Source of the DNA: Microbispora amethystogenes
GTDB lineage: Bacteria > Actinomycetota > Actinomycetes > Streptosporangiales > Streptosporangiaceae
DNA: 64,000 nucleotides
Assembly (NCBI RefSeq): GCF_016863015.1
Contig: NZ_BOOB01000021.1
Location: 124,001 to 188,000 of the forward strand
Direction of reading: 5' to 3'
A program made the position numbers and the translations under genes. The notes beneath the pieces are model-generated. The model was not told the DNA's origin and searched no databases. It saw only the letters and a program-made list of their open reading frames with translations. Positions 31,448 to 39,083 of this stretch are shown in pieces; within the stretch, counting starts at the first letter, position 1; every line of letters starts with the position of its first letter.

Positions 31448-32142
31448 GCGTTCTCCTTCGCGTCGGGCGCGGCGGTCTCATGGGCGGTGGGGGCCGGGTG
31501 GCCGGAGAAGATCCCGGCGGGCAGGGGGGCCCGCCCGGACGATGCCTTCAGGGCTGGGATGACGATGGTGTCGACGAGTGCGGACAGGTACTCCTCGTCG
31601 ACTGCGAGGTCGTTGACCCGTCGCAGCAGGAGGGCGGCACCGACCACCTCGTCGAATGCGAAAGGGTCCGCGCCGTCGGGCAGCTCGCCGCGCGCGATCG
31701 CGGCGTCGATGACCTGTCGCGGCAACCGGGCTCCTGTCGGGCCGATGGCGTTCTCGATGGCCTCGCACAGGTCCGGGTCCTCCAGGCCCGCCTGCAGGAG
31801 CAGCATCGCGGTCTGACTGTCCGCAGCGCGCATGGTCTGGTCCAGGCGCCGGCACAGGCTCAACACGTCCCCGCGCAGGCTGCCCGTGGCGATCGGCTCG
31901 CCGGCCCCGCGCTGTGCGGGCCCAGCCTTGACCGCAGCGATCACCATCTCCCGCTTGGACCCCCACCGTCGATACAGGCTCGCCTTGGATGTCTGGCACC
32001 GTCGGGCGACCTCCTCGAAGGACATCCCCTCGTAACCCGACTCAGCCAGCACCTCCAGTACGACAGCAGTGATCCGCTGATCCAGAGCCGCATCACGGGG
32101 ACGGCCACGCGCCGCCCTATCAACACTATTTCGATACGTCAC
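31444..32142 (-). CDS. TetR-family transcriptional regulator
   Basis: The 232-residue protein has an N-terminal TetR helix-turn-helix (VLAESGYEGMSFEEVARRCQTSKASLYRRWGSK order at about residues 28-60) and a C-terminal TetR_C-like helical domain. The leaderless GTG at 32142 fits a -10 element TACGAT 7 nt upstream; an upstream ATG at 32184 has no support. A palindrome overlaps the promoter and start, suggesting autorepression. It is followed by the hydrolase gene with a 4-nt overlap, so it probably controls that enzyme and responds to its substrate. Confidence 0.9.
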   Translation of the reverse strand: MTYRNSVDRAARGRPRDAALDQRITAVVLEVLAESGYEGMSFEEVARRCQTSKASLYRRWGSKREMVIAAVKAGPAQRGAGEPIATGSLRGDVLSLCRRLDQTMRAADSQTAMLLLQAGLEDPDLCEAIENAIGPTGARLPRQVIDAAIARGELPDGADPFAFDEVVGAALLLRRVNDLAVDEEYLSALVDTIVIPALKASSGRAPLPAGIFSGHPAPTAHETAAPDAKENA

Positions 32143-32155
32143 GGCCCGTATCGTA
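32132..32155 (-). promoter_or_regulatory. leaderless promoter overlapped by a TetR operator
   Basis: On the minus strand TACGAT (32155-32150) is 7 nt before the GTG start. The inverted repeat CGATACG-N8-CGTATCG (32132-32153) spans both the -10 and the start codon. Binding here would block transcription initiation directly. Confidence 0.65.
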
Positions 32156-32222
32156 ATGCATGGGGACCGAACTCCACCAATCAACGTCTCCGGTCAGTAC
32201 AGCCAGGCCGGCCGCGTCGTCG

Positions 32223-32258
32223 CCGGTCATGGTCCTCCCCCGTGAGGACCATGACCGG
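32223..32258. terminator. 15-bp perfect hairpin terminator
   Basis: Bases 32223-32237 pair with 32244-32258 around a 6-nt loop, about 70 nt after the stop of the leftward Clp_N gene and upstream of the leaderless TetR promoter. It should stop read-through into the TetR operon. Confidence 0.8.
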
Positions 32259-32329
32259 ACGGGGCCGCCCCATGCGGCGGCGGGCGCTCAACCGGTTCGG
32301 TCGTCTGCGCCAGGCGAGGTTGCGGCGGC

Positions 32330-33031
32330 CTACTCGTCGCGGGCGGCGGACCGTTCGGCGATCTCGGTCTTCACCGTCTCGTGCAGCTCGTCCGACGTGA
32401 AGCCGAGGTTGCGCAGAATCCGCGCGGCCGGGCTCTCTTCCACGCGGATCAGGCCGAGGAGCGTGTGCTCCGTGCCGACCCAGTCGTGGCCGAGATCGGC
32501 CGACGCGCGGGACGCCTGCTCGATGGCGTCCTTGCTCTCCGGCCGGAACGCGATGTGACCCCGCAGCGCCTTCTGCCCGGCCGGCGGCATGGCCTCCTCG
32601 ATCGCGTCGCGGATGCGTTGCTCCGACTCGGTCTTCGCCGTCAGCACCTCGTACGCCAGGCCCCGGGGTTCGCCGAGCAGGCCGAGCAGGAGGTGTTCGG
32701 TGCCGATGAAGTCGTGCTTGTGCGTACGGGCGGCCTCCTGTGCCAGCACGATGCTGTGCCGGTTCAGGTCGGTGAACCGCTCGAACACGTTGGGCGCGTG
32801 GCGTTGCTGGGCGGCCTGCTTGGACACCCCGATGGCGTCGCCGACCTCGCTCCACGACGCGCCGGCCTGCTTGGCCTTGCCGACGTAGTGGCCGACGAGC
32901 TGGTCGGCGAGGTCGGACAGGGTCTGGGCACGCAGTTGCGCCTCGCTGATGCGGGCCAGGTGGTCGGCGTCGGGGAGTTCCTCGTCGAGCCGGGCGATCA
33001 GGTCGGCGAGGCTGATGTTGAGTGGACTCAT
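32330..33031 (-). CDS. helix-turn-helix protein with two Clp N-terminal repeats
   Basis: The 233-residue protein has an N-terminal helix-turn-helix (about residues 30-75; ASWSEVGDAIGVSKQAAQQRH) followed by two Clp_N repeats (about 80-150 and 155-225), recognised by the paired FIGTEHLLLGLLGEPRG and DWVGTEHTLLGLIRVEES. Clp_N repeats bind adaptors or substrates of Clp ATPases; here there is no ATPase domain. Such proteins are thought to be transcriptional regulators tied to proteolysis. The start is ATG 33031, leaderless behind a full promoter with two palindromes. It lies between the TetR operon and the NLR gene. Confidence 0.87.
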   Translation of the reverse strand: MSPLNISLADLIARLDEELPDADHLARISEAQLRAQTLSDLADQLVGHYVGKAKQAGASWSEVGDAIGVSKQAAQQRHAPNVFERFTDLNRHSIVLAQEAARTHKHDFIGTEHLLLGLLGEPRGLAYEVLTAKTESEQRIRDAIEEAMPPAGQKALRGHIAFRPESKDAIEQASRASADLGHDWVGTEHTLLGLIRVEESPAARILRNLGFTSDELHETVKTEIAERSAARDE

Positions 33032-33032
33032 G

Positions 33033-33080
33033 CGTCAACCGTAGCTTGACGATTCCCGCATCGTCAATCCGCAATTGACG
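33033..33080 (-). promoter_or_regulatory. promoter with two TTGACG inverted repeats
   Basis: On the minus strand -35 TTGACG (33067-33062), an 18-nt spacer and -10 TACGGT (33043-33038) end 6 nt before ATG 33031, so the mRNA should be leaderless. Two inverted repeats share the TTGACG half-site: CGTCAA-N7-TTGACG (33033-33051), covering the -10, and CGTCAAT-N5-ATTGACG (33062-33080), covering the -35. They probably bind the encoded HTH protein, giving autoregulation. Confidence 0.75.
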
Positions 33081-33213
33081 CCCGATCCGACCCTGTTCGG
33101 CCCGAGCCGGGTAGTCCCTTCCCGGTCACCTTCCGGAAGCCGGTCAGCGAGAGCCGCTCGGCCCGCCGCCCTCACCTGACGACGGCGTTTGTGCAGTTGA
33201 ACTGGGTAGCGAG

Positions 33214-36200
33214 CTATGTGTGCGGGCTGAGAGTCAGAAGGTATAGGCCCGTCGAGCCGACCACGGCGAGGCGTTCTCCCGTGGGACCGAAGGCGCATGC
33301 TAGCGCGGCTTCGCCCAGGGAGACGGTGCAAATCCGTCGGAGAGTTCGGGTATCGAACAGGGAGATGCCTCCGTCCTCGCTGACGGTGGCGATGCGTGAG
33401 CTTGTGGGATCTACGGCAAGGCCGCGAGGCTTGGGCCATAGTGCCGTCTCGATGGTGAGACCGTCTGCGCCGCGGAGCGTGAGGCGCATGTCCGGGAAGC
33501 CGAAGGTATTCACGGCCACTCCGGATGCGATCCTAAAATCCTGACACAATTGAGTGCTGCCCATCACCCACTCGAATTCATCGGCATCTGCCCATTCGCC
33601 TATCACGGAGAGTCCGTCAGAAGTGATCGTTATCAGGCCGTCTGTCCAGGTCGTGTCGGTAGCTTCCGCCCTCTCATAAACGACTGCCGGAATCGTCGAC
33701 TTCACGTTCCGGACCACGAGACGGTCCCGCAGTGGTGCTGTCACGGCATCGATTGCGCGATCGATGGGGCTCTTGAAATGATCTGCCAGGTCAAGCAGAC
33801 GGTCGTTTGAGACCGCTGGTTGCTGTCTCGCGGTCGGCCGCCACAGCCGCACGGTGGAGTCCACGTAGGCCACCGCAAGCTGGTCATCAGCGGGCCCCCA
33901 GGCAAGATCAAGCACCCCGGTGTACCTGGAATCGATATCCTTGTACGTCCTGCCTTGCGGATCGTCGACATTCCACAGCGACACCATACTCCCGGGTCCG
34001 GTGCCTCCCCAGATGCCTGCCCCGTTGGAGGCGATGGCGAAGGCTCGGCTATCAGGCCGCCACGAGATCGCGCACGGGAAGCCAAACCACCAAGCGTGAC
34101 CTTCCCACGCTTTACCCAGCCCGGTAGGAGCGACCCCCACCACGCCGATCTCCCTATCGGCGGCTACGGCGATCTTGCGTCCGTCAGGACTCCAGGCCAG
34201 AGCGCGCGCCTGCGACTCCTCGCCGAACATCCCGTGGTGATGGGCATGGTCGCTGGACGCCGGGTCGGGCCAGCGGATCACGGTGCCATACCCCGTCAGA
34301 CAGGCAAGGCCGCCGGCGGGATGCCAGTCCATCGATCGGACTGCTCCTGCCTGTCGCAGCGTTCGCAGTAGGCGCCCGTCGAACGGGGACCAGAGCTGGA
34401 TATCATCGCCTGCGGCAAGGGCGAGCAGTCTGGAGTCAGGACTCCAGGCCATCGCAGGGCTTCCGCCATGAAGGAACTGACCCACTACCAACTTCTCGGT
34501 AGAGGGAAATTCCGCCCGGACCTTGCCCGTGCTGGTGTCGGTGATCAGGATCCGCAGCCACTGTCCCGGCTGCCGCAGGCCATCCCGGTGCGTAATCGGA
34601 TTGGCGAGGTGGTGGCCACCCTTTGGGTGCGCCCCAAAAACGGCGAGGTGATGTTGATCCGGGCTCAGCCATGCCTTGAGTACCAGACCCGCGTCGATCT
34701 GCAGCTGTGATTCCTGAACGCCTGACTGGGGGTTCCAGCGCCGGATGGTGCCGTCGTCACCCCCCACGGTCATCAAGAGGCCATCGTTCTGCCAGAAGGC
34801 GGACGAGACCTGGCCATGGTGACCGGACAAAGAGCGGATATGACGAGGCTCGGCGACGTAGGGGAAGGGCTGTACGGGGAAAAGGCCACAGTCGGGGAGT
34901 TCCTCGCGAAAGTGATCAATCTCGACATGTCCGAACAGGCGGCTGTACAGCGTCAGTGCCACATCTGTCCGCTCCATATTGCGATTTGACGGCAGATTCG
35001 GATATCGGCGCAGCATAGCAAGGAGCCGGCGAATGTGGTTGTCTTCGTGGTGGGCGTCGTCGGCGGCGATATAGGCCTGCAGGTCTGATTCGGCTGCCGC
35101 CGGACCGCCGTGGTGGATGCGTGTCACCAGGTAACGGAAGTCCTGCATCAGCATGCCGAGACTCTCGCGCTGTCCGGCTTGGAGCAGATGATAGGCGAGT
35201 TGGGGGCCGAGATCGGGGTGCGGACTCAAAGGCAGCGCGTGCCATCCGGCCGCCGTATGGCACGCCTCCAAAAGTGCCCGGCTGGTGCGGCCGACCAGCT
35301 GTGCGTCTCGGTGGCGCAGTAGGTCACGGAGCACCACGTGCAGGCGTACACCGTCCGGCTCGACCGTCTCTAGCAATGAATGATTGAAGAAACGAACGCA
35401 CTCGCTTTCCGTCCCCGCGACATCAAGTCCCCATAGGCGCTCCAGGAGCTGATAGGGGATCGGCGCTTCCTCCGGGAACGCCGCGAGTTGCCGATACCGG
35501 TCCCGGGATCCCTCCCCGTGCGGGGACGTGGCCGCCAGTTCCTCCAGGCTGATGTCCAGCGTTGCCGCGATACGTCGTTCATTGGTGTGAGCGTGCTCGT
35601 CGAGCACGCTCACACCGCGGTGGTCCAGCGCTGCGGCGAGTTCCTGGACGACTGCCGCAAGCGGCATACGGCCCAGCACGCTCCGCAGGGTCCCTCCCAG
35701 CAGGGACAGCGCCAGTGGCCAACGTCCGCACCGCTCCAGCAGCGGGGACACCTCCCGCGCAGAAGAGCCAGCCACTTTTTGCAGCAGGAGTGCCGTCGCT
35801 TCCCGTGTCGTCATAGGGCCGACCCGTACCTCATGATGACCGCGGGCGATGGGTCGCTGTCGGCTGGTCACCAAGGTCACGCACTGGCGGCCGCCAAGAA
35901 ACCATTCCACATCCTCGGTGTCCCAGGCGTCGTCCAGAACGAGCAGGATCCTGCGGTCGCCCAGAGCCCTGACAAAGGCCGCAGCCGCCGTAGGCACATG
36001 GCGGTACTCGGCAGGCCCGTCACCGGTCAATAAGGTGATCAGGTCAGAGAGGACGCTGATCAGCCTCGGATCATGGTCGGTTGCGCCATGTGGGCGGCGC
36101 CCTACCGCCACCCACAGCACACCGTCGGGAAAATGATCCTTCACCTGTCGGCAGGCCCACGCCGCCAGCAGCGTCTTGCCATAGCCGCCGGCGCCGGTGA

Positions 36201-36519
36201 CAACGATCGGCCCCCCACCTCGGAAGGCCGGGTTCACCAGCGCTTCAACCAGAGCATCACCGACCGCCGGGCGCTCGACGAAATCCCGCAACCTGCTCGT
36301 GGGCGCCATGAACAGGGCCGCCGGCGTCGCCTGGCTGGTGCCAGCGCCGGCGACGTTTAAATGCACGCCGCCGTGCACAGTGGCACCTTTCTCGATCACC
36401 ACCTGGCCCGCGGTCGCGTTGTCGCCCTGCTGGGTGATGCCGCGGTTCTCGCCGATAATGGCGGCGCGCTCGCCGTGTGCGGACGCCTCACCATCTGAGG
36501 GAGTTTGTGGGCCGGTCAC
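33214..36519 (-). CDS. NLR-like protein: amyloid-type motif, NB-ARC ATPase, WD40 repeats
   Basis: The 1101-residue protein is built like an NLR. Residues 19-34 carry a motif AAIIGENRGITQQGDN that closely matches the C-terminus of the preceding small protein. A second short element, TVHGGVHL, follows at 47-54. The STAND ATPase begins at about 75: P-loop GAGGYGKT (109-116), Walker B ILLVLDDAW with D196/D197, a sensor strand TLVTSRQR and the GLPL-like CGRWPLALSLLGG. A winged-helix stretch with LHVVLRDLLRH takes the MHD position. WD40 repeats fill about 540-1095. Start GTG 36519 overlaps the upstream stop as GTGA. Such proteins sense a ligand and nucleate a partner; here the partner is surely the overlapping gene. 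G+C content is low for the window, suggesting transfer. Confidence 0.88.
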   Translation of the reverse strand: MTGPQTPSDGEASAHGERAAIIGENRGITQQGDNATAGQVVIEKGATVHGGVHLNVAGAGTSQATPAALFMAPTSRLRDFVERPAVGDALVEALVNPAFRGGGPIVVTGAGGYGKTLLAAWACRQVKDHFPDGVLWVAVGRRPHGATDHDPRLISVLSDLITLLTGDGPAEYRHVPTAAAAFVRALGDRRILLVLDDAWDTEDVEWFLGGRQCVTLVTSRQRPIARGHHEVRVGPMTTREATALLLQKVAGSSAREVSPLLERCGRWPLALSLLGGTLRSVLGRMPLAAVVQELAAALDHRGVSVLDEHAHTNERRIAATLDISLEELAATSPHGEGSRDRYRQLAAFPEEAPIPYQLLERLWGLDVAGTESECVRFFNHSLLETVEPDGVRLHVVLRDLLRHRDAQLVGRTSRALLEACHTAAGWHALPLSPHPDLGPQLAYHLLQAGQRESLGMLMQDFRYLVTRIHHGGPAAAESDLQAYIAADDAHHEDNHIRRLLAMLRRYPNLPSNRNMERTDVALTLYSRLFGHVEIDHFREELPDCGLFPVQPFPYVAEPRHIRSLSGHHGQVSSAFWQNDGLLMTVGGDDGTIRRWNPQSGVQESQLQIDAGLVLKAWLSPDQHHLAVFGAHPKGGHHLANPITHRDGLRQPGQWLRILITDTSTGKVRAEFPSTEKLVVGQFLHGGSPAMAWSPDSRLLALAAGDDIQLWSPFDGRLLRTLRQAGAVRSMDWHPAGGLACLTGYGTVIRWPDPASSDHAHHHGMFGEESQARALAWSPDGRKIAVAADREIGVVGVAPTGLGKAWEGHAWWFGFPCAISWRPDSRAFAIASNGAGIWGGTGPGSMVSLWNVDDPQGRTYKDIDSRYTGVLDLAWGPADDQLAVAYVDSTVRLWRPTARQQPAVSNDRLLDLADHFKSPIDRAIDAVTAPLRDRLVVRNVKSTIPAVVYERAEATDTTWTDGLITITSDGLSVIGEWADADEFEWVMGSTQLCQDFRIASGVAVNTFGFPDMRLTLRGADGLTIETALWPKPRGLAVDPTSSRIATVSEDGGISLFDTRTLRRICTVSLGEAALACAFGPTGERLAVVGSTGLYLLTLSPHT

Positions 36520-36548
36520 CGCAAGGTGATGGAGTTGTCGCCCTGCTG
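36418..36548 (-). repeat. matched motif-coding segments in the two overlapping genes
   Basis: The motif of the small protein is coded at 36534-36578 and that of the NLR at 36418-36465. They share the identical 15-mer GTTGTCGCCCTGCTG on the plus strand at 36418-36432 and 36534-36548, exactly 116 bp apart. At protein level 13 of 19 residues agree (GERVAVIGSNTGVVQQGDN and GERAAIIGENRGITQQGDN). Confidence 0.85.
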
Positions 36549-36944
36549 CACCACCCCGGTGTTGCTGCCAATGACGGCAACCCGCTCACCCACCGCGGTG
36601 ACCCTGCTCGGCGCCTCGGCGGCGGGCAGCATGCGGGTCAGTTCGGCGGCCAGCGCCGGATCGGCCGCCAATGCCTTTTTCACCTGCAGGCGCAGCGCGG
36701 CCACTGCATCATCGGTATCCGCTGCGTTAGCGTCCTTTTGTGCCTGGGCCAGGTCGGTGATGGCGGCCTGGATCTGCGCATGGGATTGCCCACGCTTAAT
36801 GATGCGCTGCAGCAGCCGCCGCCCTAGACTCACCGTCTCGTCAGCAATCGTGTCCTGGGCCTTGGCCGCCACCGCCTGCCCATAGGCACCGGCCGCAGCG
36901 GTCAGATATGGCATGAGCTGATCGGCCAACACCGCGATGTCCAC
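36516..36944 (-). CDS. small helical effector-like protein with C-terminal amyloid-type motif (Bell-like)
   Basis: The protein of about 142 residues is almost all helix (about residues 1-110: Ala/Gln/Leu-rich, with KAQDTIADETVSLGRRLLQRIIKR as the core) and ends in AVIGSNTGVVQQGDN (123-137) plus SITLR. This motif is repeated at the N-terminus of the NLR gene that overlaps it by GTGA. Known bacterial NLR systems place a membrane-targeting Bell-domain effector with such an amyloid motif next to the NLR; the helical domain here is in keeping with Bell but I cannot prove it by eye. GTG 36944 is preferred since GGGAGG lies 7 nt before it; GTG 36959 is also in frame. Likely role: cell-death effector triggered by the NLR. 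Confidence 0.8.
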   Translation of the reverse strand: MDIAVLADQLMPYLTAAAGAYGQAVAAKAQDTIADETVSLGRRLLQRIIKRGQSHAQIQAAITDLAQAQKDANAADTDDAVAALRLQVKKALAADPALAAELTRMLPAAEAPSRVTAVGERVAVIGSNTGVVQQGDNSITLR

Positions 36945-37138
36945 CTCAGTCCCTCCCACCCGAACGCGTACGTATCGCGATCGTAGCGTCGCAACATCAT
37001 CGAATCAGGGAAATGCCTCCCGGCGCGATGGAGCGGCTCTCACCTCTCACGCGGAGGCTCGGCTACGGCCCCGTGACAGCTCCTGGAACCCCTTGATGTG
37101 CTCCGACGGCCGCGTTACGGATTTCCGCCCGGATATGA

Positions 37139-37573
37139 TCACGACCCCGAGGCGCCACAGCAGGCGGCACCGTCCGCGGCGACCGTCGCGCTCGCGCCGA
37201 TCGTGTCCGCGTCGGCCTTGACCACGTACACCTCCCAAGGCTCGCCTCCGGGGCCGTGCACCCAGACCTTGTCCTGGAGGGCGTAGCAGCAGGTGGTGTC
37301 GTTCTCCTCGAAGGTCGCGAGGCCGGCCTCCCTGAGCCGCTCGGTCGCGTCCGTGACCAGGGAGGTGTCCTCGACCTCCACGCCGAGGTGGTCCATCCGG
37401 GTGGGCTCGCCCTGCTCACCTTCCAGCAGCACCAGCTTCAGCGGCGGCTCGGCGACGGCGAAGTTGGCGTAGCCGGGCCGCCGCTTGGCGGGCTCGACGC
37501 CGAACAGCTTGGAGTAGAAGGCGATCGACCCTTCCAGGTCGGCGACGCGCAGGGCGAGCTGGACACGGGACAT
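37139..37573 (-). CDS. arsI: ArsI/CadI-family VOC metalloenzyme
   Basis: The 144-residue protein is a VOC-fold enzyme of the ArsI (C-As lyase)/CadI group, which cleaves the carbon-arsenic bond of methylarsenite. Q5 (VQLAL), H62 (MDHLG) and E113 (WEVYV) sit where ArsI binds Fe(II), and the tandem C95-C96 of NDTTCCYALQDK matches the vicinal cysteines that bind trivalent arsenic. The motif FGVEPAKRRPGYANFAVAEPPLKL is characteristic. A second Cys pair ends the protein (AACCGASGS). ATG 37573 follows GGAGGAG. It diverges from an arsR gene, consistent with arsenic control. Cadmium-induced CadI is the nearest alternative name. Confidence 0.9.
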   Translation of the reverse strand: MSRVQLALRVADLEGSIAFYSKLFGVEPAKRRPGYANFAVAEPPLKLVLLEGEQGEPTRMDHLGVEVEDTSLVTDATERLREAGLATFEENDTTCCYALQDKVWVHGPGGEPWEVYVVKADADTIGASATVAADGAACCGASGS

Positions 37574-37607
37574 GGGCTCCTCCGGGACTGTGAAGCGGCA
37601 GGCAAGA

Positions 37608-37684
37608 CCGCTGTTTCGATAATTGTCTAATCAAGATACAGCGGCAGTTTGTGCCTTTGGATAGAGCCGTGTCAAATTAGAGAC
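37608..37684. promoter_or_regulatory. divergent promoter/operator region of arsI and arsR
   Basis: The gap holds a 7-bp inverted repeat CCGCTGT (37608-37614) / ACAGCGG (37638-37644) and the related, oppositely facing segments TGTCTAAT (37624-37631) and ATTAGAGACA (near 37675), one close to each gene. These are candidates for ArsR operators controlling both genes. Confidence 0.45.
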
Positions 37685-38050
37685 ATGTCGAAACAGGGAT
37701 CGCCGATCGTCGACGCCGGCGTGGACGGGTCCGGCGTGGGGTGTTGCGCCCCGCTGGCATCCGAGCCGTTGCCGGAGCGCGAGGCCGTGGAGCTCGCACC
37801 GCTGTTCAAGGCCATCGCCGATCCCGTACGGCTGCGCCTGCTGTCGCTGATCGCCTGCCACGAGGGCGGCGAGGCGTGTGTGTGCGACCTCACGGCGGCC
37901 TTCGACCTCACTCCGCCGACGATCAGCCACCACCTCAAGGTGCTCAGGCAGGCCGGGCTCATCGGCTCCGAACGGCGGGGCACCTGGGTGTACTACTGGG
38001 TCAACTCCGGCGTGCTGGCCCGGATGTCGGCGCTGATCGGCCCGGCCTAG
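37685..38050 (+). CDS. arsR: ArsR-type arsenic-responsive repressor
   Basis: The 121-residue repressor has the ArsR winged helix (LFKAIADPVRLRLLSLIACHEGGEACVCDLTAAFDLTPPTISHHLKVLRQAGLI order, residues 41-93). It has the N-terminal vicinal Cys pair C20-C21 and the C65-V-C67 pair at the start of the helix, the site layout of the corynebacterial ArsR type, which binds As(III) through two N-terminal Cys and one in the helix. Arsenite binding releases it from DNA. The start is taken as ATG 37685, after a possible longer GTG start at 37649. It is divergent from arsI. After its TAG stop the same frame stays open for 54 codons. Confidence 0.9.
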   Translation: MSKQGSPIVDAGVDGSGVGCCAPLASEPLPEREAVELAPLFKAIADPVRLRLLSLIACHEGGEACVCDLTAAFDLTPPTISHHLKVLRQAGLIGSERRGTWVYYWVNSGVLARMSALIGPA

Positions 38051-38268
38051 GCCCCCGCACCCGGCCCTGTCACCGCACTGACAGCAGAGGCGATCGCCAT
38101 CCCGGGCCCGACGTGGGCGATCCTGGGGCCGGGGCCGCTCGCCGACGCCCTCCACCTGATCGACGCAACCGTCGCGGACGTCGCCGCCCCTCACCATTGC
38201 TTGCAGGTGGGGTGAACTTGCTCCCTGGTGTGTGGTTCAACCCCGTCAGCTTTACAAAGTAGATTCAC
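38051..38268 (+). other. open frame after the arsR stop, possible remnant
   Basis: From the arsR stop at 38048-38050 the same frame is open to TGA 38214-38216, with coding-like codons (product ends DALHLIDATVADVAAP and so on). No start codon with a ribosome site is seen. It may be a remnant of an earlier gene or a C-terminal part lost by a nonsense mutation. The rest of the gap, to the DeoR promoter, holds nothing else. Confidence 0.25.
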
Positions 38269-38306
38269 TTGCTCTCGGACAGAGTCTGTGTTCAAATGAA
38301 CACATG
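38269..38306 (+). promoter_or_regulatory. DeoR promoter with an 18-bp palindromic operator
   Basis: -35 TTGCTC (38269-38274), a 17-nt spacer and -10 TCAAAT (38292-38297) end 6 nt before ATG 38304, so the mRNA should be leaderless. TGTGTTCA-AA-TGAACACA (38287-38304) is a perfect palindrome that covers the -10 and the first base of the start codon. This is a self-repression site. The same GTGTTC core recurs upstream of a downstream transporter gene. Confidence 0.8.
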
Positions 38307-39083
38307 GAAAGTGCCGACCGCATGCGAGCGATCATGAATGCGCTGCGCACCACCGACAGCGTCTCCGTGGCCGAGCTGGCACTGGCATACGGGGTATCGG
38401 AGATGACCATCCGCCGGGACCTCGACGAGCTCGCCCAGCAGGGCGTGGTCCGCCGGGTGCGCGGCGGCGCGCTGAGCCTGCTGCTGCGCGGCGAGGAGCC
38501 GCCGTTCGGGGTGCGTGAGCGCGAGGCGGTCGATGCCAAGCGACGTATCGCCGCGGAGGTCGCCTCCCTGCTGGCCGATGGTGAGGCCGTGGTGCTCGAC
38601 GGCGGCACGACCGCGCTGGAGGTCGCGCGGGTCGTACGCGACCGCCGGCTGACCGTGCTGCCGCTCGCGCTCCAGGCGGCGCAGGAACTCGCCGCCGCGC
38701 CTCGCGTCCGTCTCGTGCTGCCCGGCGGAGAGGTGCGCCACGGTGAGATGAACTTCGTCGGTCCGCTCACCGAGGCGTCCATCAAGGCCCTGCGGTTCGA
38801 CACCGCGGTCGTCGGCTGCTGCGGCCTGTCCGCCGAGCACGGCCTGACCGCGCACGACCTGCCCGAAGTGGCCATCAAGCAGGCCGCGATCGCGTCGGCC
38901 CGCCGGGTGGTGGTGGTCTGCGACTCGGGTAAGTTCAACCGGACGGCGTTCGGCGCGGTCTGCGGACTCGACCGGCTCGACGTCGTCGTCACCGACGACG
39001 GGATCCCCAAGGATCAGCACGACGCCCTCGCCGCCGCCGGAGTCACCGTACGCACGGTCCCTGCTGTGGCGTCCGTTCCCTGA
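38304..39083 (+). CDS. DeoR/GlpR-family transcriptional repressor
   Basis: The 259-residue repressor has the DeoR-type helix-turn-helix (SVSVAELALAYGVSEMTIRRDLDELAQQGVVRRVRGGA, about residues 15-53) and a DeoRC effector domain (about 75-230) with the family markers VVLDGGTTALEVAR and VVGCCGLSAEHGL. Members sense phosphorylated sugars. ATG 38304 follows a leaderless promoter and palindrome. A second matching palindrome at 39468 makes the MFS gene at 39578 the probable target. The two cysteines in VVGCC are not usual. Confidence 0.9.
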   Translation: MESADRMRAIMNALRTTDSVSVAELALAYGVSEMTIRRDLDELAQQGVVRRVRGGALSLLLRGEEPPFGVREREAVDAKRRIAAEVASLLADGEAVVLDGGTTALEVARVVRDRRLTVLPLALQAAQELAAAPRVRLVLPGGEVRHGEMNFVGPLTEASIKALRFDTAVVGCCGLSAEHGLTAHDLPEVAIKQAAIASARRVVVVCDSGKFNRTAFGAVCGLDRLDVVVTDDGIPKDQHDALAAAGVTVRTVPAVASVP

